Origin: Pseudomonadota bacterium
GTDB lineage: Bacteria; Pseudomonadota; Alphaproteobacteria; Acetobacterales; Acetobacteraceae
Direction: 5' to 3'
Assembly: GCA_021845835.1 (NCBI GenBank)
Contig: JAJZVE010000055.1
Coordinates: 1-13,192, forward strand
DNA length: 13,192 nucleotides
The translations under genes were made by a program, and so were the position numbers. Numbering within the stretch: position 1 is the stretch's first letter; each line of letters starts with the position of its first letter. This document shows, piece after piece, positions 7,128 to 13,192 of the stretch. The notes under the pieces are model-generated. The model searched no databases. It saw nothing but the letters and a program-made list of their open reading frames with translations, and was not told the origin of the DNA.

Positions 7128-9247
7128 CACGCCCGCCCCCAATAGGCATCCTGGGCCGTCCACGCGGGGTCGGCGCCGGGAATGCGGTATTTGCCGATCC
7201 GGTTGTTGTAGATGCCGGCGATGTAGAGATACCCGCGATGCTCCCGCATCGAGGTGATCATCGGGTGATTCTGTCCGCCGAGATCCCAAAGGGCATCGAG
7301 GACATTGCCCTTCTCGTTGATCTTGATGATGCAGCCGTTGTTGATGTTCGGAAACAGCCACTCGTCCATCGGAATGCGGCGCGCCATGCGTCGGCGGAAG
7401 CCCGGCCGTCGCAAGGCGAGATCGAGGATCGGCGTGCGCATGCCGACGAGAGCCACCCAGTAGTTGCCGTCGGAGGCGCGATTGATGTTGTCGGGGTAGC
7501 CAGGCAGTCCCTCGATGACGACTTCCGTTTCGCCGGCCTTGGGACCATCGAACCAGAAGCGCAGGACGCGGCAGGCCCAGGTTTCGTTGAGCAGCAGCGA
7601 CTGTCCGTCCGATGCCATGCAGATGCCATTGGCAAGCCGGATGTGCCGCAGCACGGTGCGGGTCGTGCGGGTGCGTGGATCGTAGCAGATCACGCGTCCG
7701 TTGGGCCGGCATTCCACGCCGTCTACTGCCCAGTCCTGCGATTCATAGCGGATCGACGCCTCGCTGAAGAAGATGCGGCCGTCCGGCGCGATGTCGAGAT
7801 CGTCGGCGAAGCGGACGCGCGCGTCATCGATGATGGAACGCCGCGAACGGTTCGTCTCGTCGGTCACCTTGCTGACCTCGCCGCCGGGCGAAACCGCATA
7901 CAGCCCCATGCCGCCGACGCAGACCTGGAGATTGCCAGCGCGGTCGAATGCCATTCCCAGTGGATGACCGCCGATATGGGCGAACACCTCCCACCGGCTA
8001 TGGTCCGGACCAAAGAACTTGATGATATCGCCGTGACGCGAGCCGCAATAGAGATTGTCGTCTCGATCCAGGATGACATCCTCCGGGCCGTCGATCTCAT
8101 CCAGGCCGATGACATCGACATTGCGCAGCTTGTCGTTCAGCGCGTACGGCGAGTCAGAGCCAGGCAATGTCGAGGGCAGCGGTGGCAGGCGGAAATAGAT
8201 GGGCGAAACATAGATCTTTGACAGCACCTTGTGCCGGTTCTTCAGCCAGCGGACGTCGATTGACACCGCCAACAGCAGAATCAGACCCAGCACCATCGAG
8301 GTGGCGCCGCTCTGGAAGCCGAGCCGCACCAGACCGTTGATGGCGACGAGGACGATAACGGCGCCGAAAAGGCCCTTTGCCACCGATCCGCGCCCGCCGC
8401 CGAGGCTGTTGCCGCCGAGTACGGCCGCGGTGAGGGCCTGGATGTCGAGCCCGACCCCGGTGTCGGCGCCGGCGCCGCCGAGTCGTGCGGCAAACAGAAA
8501 CCCCGCAATGCCCGAGAGCATCCCTGACATCACATATGTCATGCACACGGTTCGGCGGACCGAGATGCCGAGGTTATAGGCCGATCTTCGCGATCCCCCG
8601 ATCGCCGTCAGGTGCCAGCCGGGCCGGGAGCGGCTGAGAAAGACGTGCATCAGCACGGCAACAACCAGGGCCAGCACAAAGCTGAAGGGAAGTCCCAGAA
8701 CCGTCCCGTCGCCGATGAAGTCCCACAGATCCGAATCGACCGTCGCGCCTGAAATCCGCACGGAGAACTGCAGCAGCAGAATGTCCACGATGGCGCGGAT
8801 CATGATCAGCGTAACCAGCGTGGTCAGGAACGCGCGCAGGCGCAGATAGCCGACGAGAACGCCATTCAGCAAGCCGAAGAATCCGGTTGCGGCCAGGACC
8901 GCCAGCGCCGCCGCCCAGACCGGCCAGCCCCAGACATTCATCGCAATCAGGCCGACGATGTTGGCCAGGGCAAAATTCGACCCGACGCTCAGGTCGATGC
9001 CACCGCCCAGCATCACCGTCAGCAGGCCGGTCACGACCAGCAGAAACTCGCCGAGCTGGCGCGCTGCGTTACCGAGATAGCCGATCGAGTAGAAATCGGG
9101 GATCGCGGAGCCGAAGGTTACGATCGTGATGAGCAGAAACGTGCCGGGAATGAGGTTGTCGATCCACCGCTTCGACAGGATCTCGCCGAGGATGTGATCC
9201 GGAATCAAGCGGTAGCGCCACGCCGCGAAAATCTCGGCACCGTTCAT
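7127..9247 (-). CDS. Fusion protein: sugar ABC permease (BPD_transp_2) plus strictosidine-synthase/SMP-30-like beta-propeller
   Basis: 706 residues in one uninterrupted frame. Residues about 30-340 are a ribose-type permease with many hydrophobic helices, the GGGIDLSVGSNFALAN motif (81-96) and the cytoplasmic-loop region AIGGSRRSAYNLGIS (215-229). After a short Pro-rich linker (345-370), residues about 380-691 form a six-bladed propeller of the strictosidine synthase/APMAP type: GPEDVILD (387-394), FADDLDIAPDG (480-490), LANGICMASDG (538-548), LPGYPDNINR (581-590). Candidate metal ligands Glu389, Asp482 or Asp483, Asn540 and Asp586 are present. Permeases of this family are expected to have a cytoplasmic C-terminus, which would put the propeller inside the cell. 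The ATG at 9247 has GAGG with a good spacing and is preferred over 9346, where the extra residues are polar and overlap the upstream leader. No plausible internal start precedes the propeller, so I take the fusion as genuine. Confidence 0.93.
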   Translation of the reverse strand: MNGAEIFAAWRYRLIPDHILGEILSKRWIDNLIPGTFLLITIVTFGSAIPDFYSIGYLGNAARQLGEFLLVVTGLLTVMLGGGIDLSVGSNFALANIVGLIAMNVWGWPVWAAALAVLAATGFFGLLNGVLVGYLRLRAFLTTLVTLIMIRAIVDILLLQFSVRISGATVDSDLWDFIGDGTVLGLPFSFVLALVVAVLMHVFLSRSRPGWHLTAIGGSRRSAYNLGISVRRTVCMTYVMSGMLSGIAGFLFAARLGGAGADTGVGLDIQALTAAVLGGNSLGGGRGSVAKGLFGAVIVLVAINGLVRLGFQSGATSMVLGLILLLAVSIDVRWLKNRHKVLSKIYVSPIYFRLPPLPSTLPGSDSPYALNDKLRNVDVIGLDEIDGPEDVILDRDDNLYCGSRHGDIIKFFGPDHSRWEVFAHIGGHPLGMAFDRAGNLQVCVGGMGLYAVSPGGEVSKVTDETNRSRRSIIDDARVRFADDLDIAPDGRIFFSEASIRYESQDWAVDGVECRPNGRVICYDPRTRTTRTVLRHIRLANGICMASDGQSLLLNETWACRVLRFWFDGPKAGETEVVIEGLPGYPDNINRASDGNYWVALVGMRTPILDLALRRPGFRRRMARRIPMDEWLFPNINNGCIIKINEKGNVLDALWDLGGQNHPMITSMREHRGYLYIAGIYNNRIGKYRIPGADPAWTAQDAYWGRA

Positions 9248-9312
9248 GGAGGTCGCCTCGATGCAGGAGCGATGACGGCAGACCGCCTGGAAGGCGATCC
9301 GCCGTCCGCAGG

Positions 9313-10323
9313 TCAGTTCTTGGGCAGGTTCTTCATGCTCCAACAAGCCCCTGGCTTCAGCGTGGCTTTGGTCAGTATCTTGTTGGGCGTGTAGAGCGAG
9401 ACCTTGATGACACCCGGTTTCAGATGGCTCTGGAACAGCGTCTCAATCAGATCGTTCATGTCGGCGGCCTGCCGGGGCACGTCGAAGCTGACATACTCGT
9501 CGAAGTTGCCGTTAGCCAGATTGTCGCAGGCCATCTGCTCACCGCCGCCATTGGTCACGACATAGACCTTGCCGGTCTTGCCCGCCTCGCGGATGGCAGC
9601 CGAACTGCCGAGCGCCATGCCGTCCCAGAAACTGATGAGGCCGCACAGGTTGGGATGCTGTCGCAACACCGTCGCGGTAAGCGCGCGCGCCTTGCTGGCA
9701 TCCCAGTCGGCCGCCTGGTTTGACACGACCTTGATCTCGGGATGCTTGGCGAAGACGCCCAGGATCGGACCGATCTGATAGACGCTGGTTGCGGCGGTCA
9801 GCACACCCTGCACGATGGCGACCTCGCCGGAAGTGCCGCTGCCAGCGCCACACTTGCGCACCAGCGCGTTGGCCTCCGCCTCGCCCACTTTCAGCCAGTC
9901 GGCACCGACATAGCCGTCCGTGGAGAAGCTGGACCGCATGTTGACCTGAATCACGTAGATGCCGGCCTTCTCGGCCTTCTTGTTCAGGCGTGCATAGGAC
10001 TGCACGTCCGGATTGTGGACGATGATAAGGTCGGGCTTCTCGCTGATCAGTTCGGTGAGCGCCTGCGCCCCCGCGGCGGTGTTCCAGTTGGGATCACGGA
10101 TCGCGAACGACCCGCCATTGGCCAGTACCATGTGGCGCACGCCAGCCGTCCATCCCTCGGCCAGGTCGAAGCCCATTGCGAGCGGCAGGAATACGACCTT
10201 CCGGCCCTTCATCGCCGCGACAAATGGGGCACGACCCGGATCGACCAGACCGTCGGCGAGTACCGCCGTCGAAAACAAGGCCAGCCCCAAGCAGAGGGCT
10301 GCAATCGCCTTTAAGACTTTCAT
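9313..10323 (-). CDS. Periplasmic substrate-binding protein of the ABC importer (Peripla_BP_4, sugar type)
   Basis: A 336-residue secreted protein with a classic signal peptide (MKVLKAIAALCLGLALFSTAVLA, cleavage probably before Asp24). The mature part has the two alternating alpha/beta lobes of the ribose/galactose-binding group, with landmarks GFDLAEGWTAGVRHM, ALTELISEKPDLIIVHN (lobe 1), QGVLTAATSVYQIGP (the hinge and start of lobe 2) and LRQHPNLCGLISFWDGMALG. It delivers the ligand to the two permeases. Four cysteines remain in the mature chain and could form disulfides in the periplasm. A near-perfect ribosome binding site precedes it, and it is second in the operon, which fits the high dose normally needed for binding proteins. 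The ligand cannot be named; a sugar, polyol or sugar lactone is plausible from the neighbours. Confidence 0.9.
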   Translation of the reverse strand: MKVLKAIAALCLGLALFSTAVLADGLVDPGRAPFVAAMKGRKVVFLPLAMGFDLAEGWTAGVRHMVLANGGSFAIRDPNWNTAAGAQALTELISEKPDLIIVHNPDVQSYARLNKKAEKAGIYVIQVNMRSSFSTDGYVGADWLKVGEAEANALVRKCGAGSGTSGEVAIVQGVLTAATSVYQIGPILGVFAKHPEIKVVSNQAADWDASKARALTATVLRQHPNLCGLISFWDGMALGSSAAIREAGKTGKVYVVTNGGGEQMACDNLANGNFDEYVSFDVPRQAADMNDLIETLFQSHLKPGVIKVSLYTPNKILTKATLKPGACWSMKNLPKN

Positions 10324-10329
10324 CTGCTT

Positions 10330-10335
10330 CCTCCT
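10330..10335 (-). promoter_or_regulatory. Strong ribosome binding site of the binding-protein gene
   Basis: The minus strand reads AGGAGG with 6 nt to the ATG at 10323. It is the strongest Shine-Dalgarno in the operon and sits in a 98-bp gap after the first permease, matching the need for excess binding protein. Confidence 0.75.
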
Positions 10336-10421
10336 GGTTTGTCAGCGCGTCGTTGGTGATCCCATCATGCTCCCGCGCGAGTCGGCCATGCGACGCCGGC
10401 ACCGCGATTCCGCGATACGTG

Positions 10422-11405
10422 CTAAATGTCTCCCTGCTGGCTGGTCTGTTCATCGCGGGGATTCACGATGCTGTCGATCAGGATTGCTACGAGCAGGATG
10501 ATGCTCTTGATCAGGCTCTGAACCGTATAGCGCATGTCCAGGATGGTCATGCCATTGAGCAGTATGCCGATCAGCAGCGTACCCACGATGACGTTGCGAA
10601 TGCCCCCCTTGCCGCCGCTGAGCCCGATGCCGCCGACAACGACAACGAGGATCACGTCGTAGATCAGGGTTGAATTCACCACCCGCGTATTCATGCTCGT
10701 CACTGCGGCGGCAGTGACAAGGCCTGCCACGTACGCCACGGTGGATGAAAGCGCGTACTGGAGCACACTCATCGGCCGGGTCGGAATTCCGGTGACCCGC
10801 GCTGCCAGATGGTTTTCGCCCATCAAATAGAAGTATCGGCCGGTCTTGGTATGCCGCAGAAGCATCGCGCCGACCATGCAGACGCTCACGAAAAATACGA
10901 CCGATAACGGTACCTGTCCCACGTGCATGCGTCCCAGAGCCCCGATCCAAGACGCGCTGGCAGGCAGGTAGATGATGTCCTGGTCGAACAGCTGCGACCG
11001 GCCGAAGCCGTAGACGAACGTGGCCATCGCGAGCGTTGCGAATAGTGCCGGCACTTCAACATAGGCAATGAAGATGCCGTTGACGATACCGATCGCGATC
11101 GACATCAGCAGACCAAGACCCAGTGCGACCGGCGCCACCGTGCCATGGTTCATCATGTAGAGCGCCCATGCGGCCGGGATTGCCATGGTAGCAACGATCG
11201 ACAGGTCGATCCCCCGTCCGATGACGACGATGGCCATGCCGACGCCGAGGATTCCCAGTACCGAAACGCTCTGCAGGAGCGCGAGCAGATTGGCGGATTC
11301 AAGAAAGCCACGCAGAGTGACAGAGAAGATCACGAACACGGCGATCGTGATCGCAAGGACGATACGCTCCTGGGTAAAGTGTGCACTACGCTGGGCGGAT
11401 CTCAT
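10422..11405 (-). CDS. Sugar ABC importer permease (BPD_transp_2, RbsC-like)
   Basis: A 327-residue integral membrane protein, first gene of the operon. It has the family pattern of hydrophobic helices, the GRGIDLSIV motif (about 63-71, equivalent to GGIDLS in the fusion permease), the cytoplasmic loop YLMGENHLAARVTGI, and the late motif GGIGLSGGKGGIRN. It stops at the normal family length with a short polar tail (NPRDEQTSQQGDI), unlike the second permease, which carries a propeller. The importer is probably a heterodimer of the two. The ATG at 11405 has no clear Shine-Dalgarno, and no better in-frame start is available, so initiation may be weak or leader-dependent. Confidence 0.92.
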   Translation of the reverse strand: MRSAQRSAHFTQERIVLAITIAVFVIFSVTLRGFLESANLLALLQSVSVLGILGVGMAIVVIGRGIDLSIVATMAIPAAWALYMMNHGTVAPVALGLGLLMSIAIGIVNGIFIAYVEVPALFATLAMATFVYGFGRSQLFDQDIIYLPASASWIGALGRMHVGQVPLSVVFFVSVCMVGAMLLRHTKTGRYFYLMGENHLAARVTGIPTRPMSVLQYALSSTVAYVAGLVTAAAVTSMNTRVVNSTLIYDVILVVVVGGIGLSGGKGGIRNVIVGTLLIGILLNGMTILDMRYTVQSLIKSIILLVAILIDSIVNPRDEQTSQQGDI

Positions 11406-11470
11406 GTTCAGGTGGCGCGCATGGTCGGCGGTCCCGGGCGGAACCGGGCGCGTACAGGCACCCCAACATT

Positions 11471-11491
11471 ACGTGGCATCGTTGCCAACGT
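11471..11491. promoter_or_regulatory. Stem-loop / dyad in the ABC operon leader
   Basis: TGGCA (11474-11478) and TGCCA (11483-11487) form a perfect stem around TCGT. Three more pairs (ACG with CGT) follow if one A (11488) is bulged. It lies in the presumed 5' leader, about 65 bases before the first ATG. It could be an RNA hairpin or a second protein-binding dyad. Confidence 0.3.
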
Positions 11492-11546
11492 CCTTCCCTC
11501 CCGGGTATTGGGCCGATTTGCAGATACGGGCCGCTTTTGGTAAGTC

Positions 11547-11557
11547 TGGTCGGACCA
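11547..11557. promoter_or_regulatory. FadR-type GntR operator candidate
   Basis: TGGTCGGACCA is a perfect palindrome (TGGTC/GACCA around one G) and matches the FadR-subfamily pattern TNGTNNNACNA at every fixed position. It lies between the divergent FCD-type gntR gene and the ABC operon, just downstream of the operon's candidate -10. Bound regulator would block transcription of the importer and could also affect gntR itself. Confidence 0.6.
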
Positions 11558-11587
11558 TTCTGATCATAGACTGAACACGGCTGTCAA
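11557..11587 (-). promoter_or_regulatory. Putative promoter of the ABC importer operon
   Basis: The minus strand carries a consensus TTGACA (11587-11582), with CAGAAT (11562-11557, 4 of 6) 19 bp downstream. A better -10-like TATGAT (11568-11563) is also present, but only 13 bp away, too short for a normal spacer. The pairing is therefore uncertain, though the location and the perfect -35 hexamer are suggestive. The leader would be about 145 nt. Confidence 0.4.
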
Positions 11588-11658
11588 GGGCGGCCCGGAG
11601 ATCATCCACGGGTCGCTTAACGTGCCACGCTCGGAATGAGAACGGAGAGATGTCGCCG

Positions 11659-12411
11659 ATGTTCGAAGCGGTGAGCGTGCCACCGGCACAGCGTCTTTCA
11701 GATCTGGTGGCGCGCCAGCTTGAGCGACTGATCATCGAGGGACGGCTGACGCCCGGGGAGGGGTTGCCGTCGGAACGCGAACTTGCCAGGCAAATCGGCG
11801 TGTCCCGGGCGTCGTTGCGGGAGGCACTGTCCGAGTTGCGCTCGCGCGGCCTGATAGAGCCGGCGCGCAACGGCGGCGCCGTCGTTGCCGAGCTGACCCG
11901 ACGCACGCTGACCGAACCGCTGTCGCAGATGCTGGAGCGCTATCCGTCGGCGATGTGGGACCTTATGGAGATGCGGGCCGAGCTGGAGGCGCATGCCGCC
12001 CTGCTGGCCGCGCAGCGCGCTACGCCCGCCGATATCGCTGCGCTGGAAGCGGCCTTCGAAATACAGGTTTCCGGCAGGTCACGGAAATTCGCCATGCTCG
12101 CGAAGCGCGATCTCGACTTCCACCTCCTGATTGCTAAGGCATCCCATAACATCGCGCTGCTGCATACCACGCATAGCCTGACAAATCTGCTCCAGGTGTT
12201 GGTGCAACGCGGCTATGAATTGCTGCTTCGTTCGGACACGGCGCGGCAGGATCTGAAGGTTATCGAACGGCAGCACGCAGCGGTGCTGGATGCGATCCGG
12301 CGTCGTGATCCCGGGGCGGCACAGCGCGCCGCGCAGGAGCATCTGCGCTCCACCGCGGTCATCTGGCGGCTGGAAGCGCCCGCAGTGCAACCGACGATGC
12401 AGGAACGGTGA
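11659..12411 (+). CDS. GntR-family regulator, FadR subfamily with FCD ligand domain
   Basis: 250 residues. The N-terminal winged helix (about 10-80) contains LERLIIEGRLTPGEGLPSERELARQIGVSRASLREALSEL and the GLIEPARNGGAVV wing. The all-helical FCD domain (about 98-232) keeps the usual metal/ligand residues: Asp151 or Asp153 with His155 (DLDFHLLIA), His206 (ERQHAAVLDAI) and His228 (AAQEHL). FCD regulators respond to small carboxylates or sugar acids, which fits a sugar or lactone importer. It is divergent from the ABC operon, and an exact FadR-type palindrome lies between them. Two in-frame ATGs exist: 11650 has GGAG only 2 nt upstream, while 11659 has it 11 nt upstream, so 11659 is preferred but not certain. 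Confidence 0.9.
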   Translation: MFEAVSVPPAQRLSDLVARQLERLIIEGRLTPGEGLPSERELARQIGVSRASLREALSELRSRGLIEPARNGGAVVAELTRRTLTEPLSQMLERYPSAMWDLMEMRAELEAHAALLAAQRATPADIAALEAAFEIQVSGRSRKFAMLAKRDLDFHLLIAKASHNIALLHTTHSLTNLLQVLVQRGYELLLRSDTARQDLKVIERQHAAVLDAIRRRDPGAAQRAAQEHLRSTAVIWRLEAPAVQPTMQER

Positions 12412-12423
12412 TCCGGTCACCGT
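12405..12423. terminator. Hairpin overlapping the gntR stop codon
   Basis: ACGGTGA (12405-12411, ending in the stop TGA) and TCACCGT (12417-12423) form a perfect 7-bp stem with loop TCCGG. No T-run follows on either strand, so it may aid termination or mRNA stability rather than act as a full intrinsic terminator. Confidence 0.35.
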
Positions 12424-12482
12424 AGCGGTCCCGAGCGTGCAGCAGGCCGGGCGCTAGGGCATGGTGTTGACCGCTTTACTGA

Positions 12483-12647
12483 CGGCAGGCCTTGTTCCGC
12501 GAATTCCTGGAGTTGCCCAATGGGCGGCCCAGCCGCGACACGTTCTCGCGGCTGTTCCGGCTGCTCGATCCTGCCCCCTTCGCTGCCTGCTTCGCCCGTT
12601 TCCTGGACGGCCTGGGTGCCTGCGGCCCCGGCCTGCAGATCGCTATC
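12483..12647 (+). pseudogene. ISAs1-family transposase remnant
   Basis: The frame from 12483 encodes about 54 residues including LFREFLELPNGRPSRDTFSRLF and LDPAPFAACFARFLDGL. This is the hallmark N-terminal associated region of ISAs1 ('H-repeat') transposases, usually LPNGIPSHDTFxRVF...LDPxxFxxCF. A TGA at 12480 closes the frame upstream and the expected N-terminal part is absent. Downstream, homology ends at QIAI where family members continue into the catalytic AIDGK region, so the catalytic core is missing. It is a decayed fragment without visible terminal repeats. It occupies most of the otherwise gene-poor stretch between gntR and the nitric-oxide reductase gene; 12424-12482 shows nothing recognisable. 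Confidence 0.65.
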
Positions 12648-12732
12648 CATCCAGCGCGATCCGGATCGCATCCAGACTTTCCGCCGTCGTTTTCCCTATC
12701 GATCCGTTTGGTACGCCGCCATCCGCGATCAT
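12643..12732 (-). CDS. 29-residue ORF overlapping the nitric-oxide reductase stop; possible truncated gene
   Basis: On the minus strand an ATG at 12732 overlaps the reductase TGA as ATGA, giving 29 residues (MIADGGVPNG... ending ALDG) to a TAG at 12643-12645. The family is not recognised. Overlap with the upstream stop resembles coupled translation, and the frame ends within a few bases of the edge of the transposase remnant. It could be the start of a longer gene cut by an old insertion. It could also be chance, since short frames are common in such DNA. Confidence 0.25.
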   Translation of the reverse strand: MIADGGVPNGSIGKTTAESLDAIRIALDG

Positions 12733-13192
12733 TCACCGGCCTCGTGGGGAAGGGGCGCCACGGGACGGCGAGTGATCCGTTCGACAAGCTTCGGATACAA
12801 AGGTCCGAGTTTGAGCAGGAAGTCCCACGCCATCAGCAGCGCCGCAATGGCAAACACGACATCGCCGGGCAGCCGCAACCACTGCCAGACCAGGGTAGAA
12901 TTGTAGAATTCCACGCTGCGGGCATAGGCGAGTCCGTGTTCGTACACCGCCTCCAGCTGTGGCCACCCGATCGGGAAGAAGTTCAGCAGGATCCACAGCA
13001 CCAGCCCGGCATTGTAGAGCCAGAACGCCCACAGCCCGAGCCGCTCGTCGAACGAAGTCCGCTCGCCAGCCACGTAGCGCAGGCAGAAATATACCAGGCC
13101 GATCGCCAGCAGCCCGAACGCACCGAACAACGCGGTATGCGCGTGGTTCAGCGTCAGAAAGGTGCCGTGCTCATAGTAGTTGACCAGATCGG
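12729..13192 (-). CDS. norB: Nitric-oxide reductase large subunit (NorB/qNOR-like), C-terminal part
   Basis: The frame is open from the right window edge to TGA at 12729-12731, giving about 154 C-terminal residues; the start lies outside. The block YYEHGTFLTLNHAHTALFG carries the paired histidines (HAH) that in the heme-copper oxidase superfamily ligate the two hemes. FPIGWPQLEAVYEHGLAYARS and WQWLRLPGDVVFAIAALLMAWDF are typical of the long nitric-oxide reductases, which reduce 2 NO to N2O in the membrane. Four hydrophobic segments are visible. The C-terminus (LVERITRRPVAPLPHEAGE) is short and polar. Whether the protein takes electrons from quinol or cytochrome c depends on the unseen N-terminus. 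A TTG near 13130 is internal, not a start, because the homology continues upstream to the edge. Confidence 0.87.
   Translation of the reverse strand, partial: DLVNYYEHGTFLTLNHAHTALFGAFGLLAIGLVYFCLRYVAGERTSFDERLGLWAFWLYNAGLVLWILLNFFPIGWPQLEAVYEHGLAYARSVEFYNSTLVWQWLRLPGDVVFAIAALLMAWDFLLKLGPLYPKLVERITRRPVAPLPHEAGE

Noticed and set aside
7128..7712. N-terminal extension of the free propeller frame (195 extra codons)
   Set aside because: The extra sequence is Arg/His/Gln-rich, lies over the fusion propeller in another frame, and the TGATG overlap at 7125-7129 gives a natural start.
7109..8221. Long plus-strand open frame (370 codons) opposite the fusion gene
   Set aside because: It is antisense to a strongly supported coding region, has low-complexity charged composition typical of reverse frames in GC-rich genes, and shows no family motif.
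11563..11568. TATGAT as the -10 of the ABC operon
   Set aside because: Good hexamer, but only 13 bp from TTGACA; normal spacing is 16-19 bp, so it was not used as the main call.
12461..12775. 104-codon plus-strand frame between gntR and the reductase
   Set aside because: The neighbouring frame at 12483-12647 shows transposase homology, while this frame shows none and contains Pro/Arg-rich shadow sequence.

Overview
This is a high-GC window from what looks like a pseudomonadotal chromosome. An alphaproteobacterium is my guess, from codon use and gene families; the sequence does not prove the taxon. It is dominated by import and breakdown of small organic compounds. No tRNA, rRNA, CRISPR array or intact mobile element was seen.

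Left part (1-4456). The window opens in the 3' end of a Gfo/Idh/MocA-type sugar oxidoreductase. Convergent to it, on the minus strand, is a TRIC/UPF0126 membrane protein preceded by a metabolite:H+ symporter (MFS). A roughly 400-bp divergent control region separates the symporter from a plus-strand M20D amidohydrolase and a MarR-type regulator. These read as one locus: uptake of an acid or acylated compound, hydrolysis of its amide bond, and ligand-responsive control. The control region holds a perfect 19-bp inverted repeat just upstream of a TTGACT promoter-like hexamer.

Middle part (4504-12411). A five-gene minus-strand operon encodes a ribose/galactose-type (CUT2-like) ABC importer. In transcription order it is permease, periplasmic binding protein, a second permease fused to a strictosidine-synthase/SMP-30-like beta-propeller, a free propeller paralogue, and a double ATPase. 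The last three genes overlap by 1-4 bases. A GntR/FadR-type (FCD) regulator is divergent from the operon. The intergenic region has an exact match to the FadR-type half-site pattern TNGTNNNACNA, placed just downstream of the operon's TTGACA promoter. The permease-propeller fusion and the adjacent degenerate propeller are the most unusual items. They suggest an importer that carries its own cytoplasmic lactone or ester processing domain.

Right part (12412-13192). A short remnant of an ISAs1-family transposase lies between the regulator and the C-terminal portion of a nitric-oxide reductase large subunit. The reductase runs off the window on the minus strand. A 29-codon ORF overlaps its stop codon and ends where the transposase homology ends, so something may have been cut off there.
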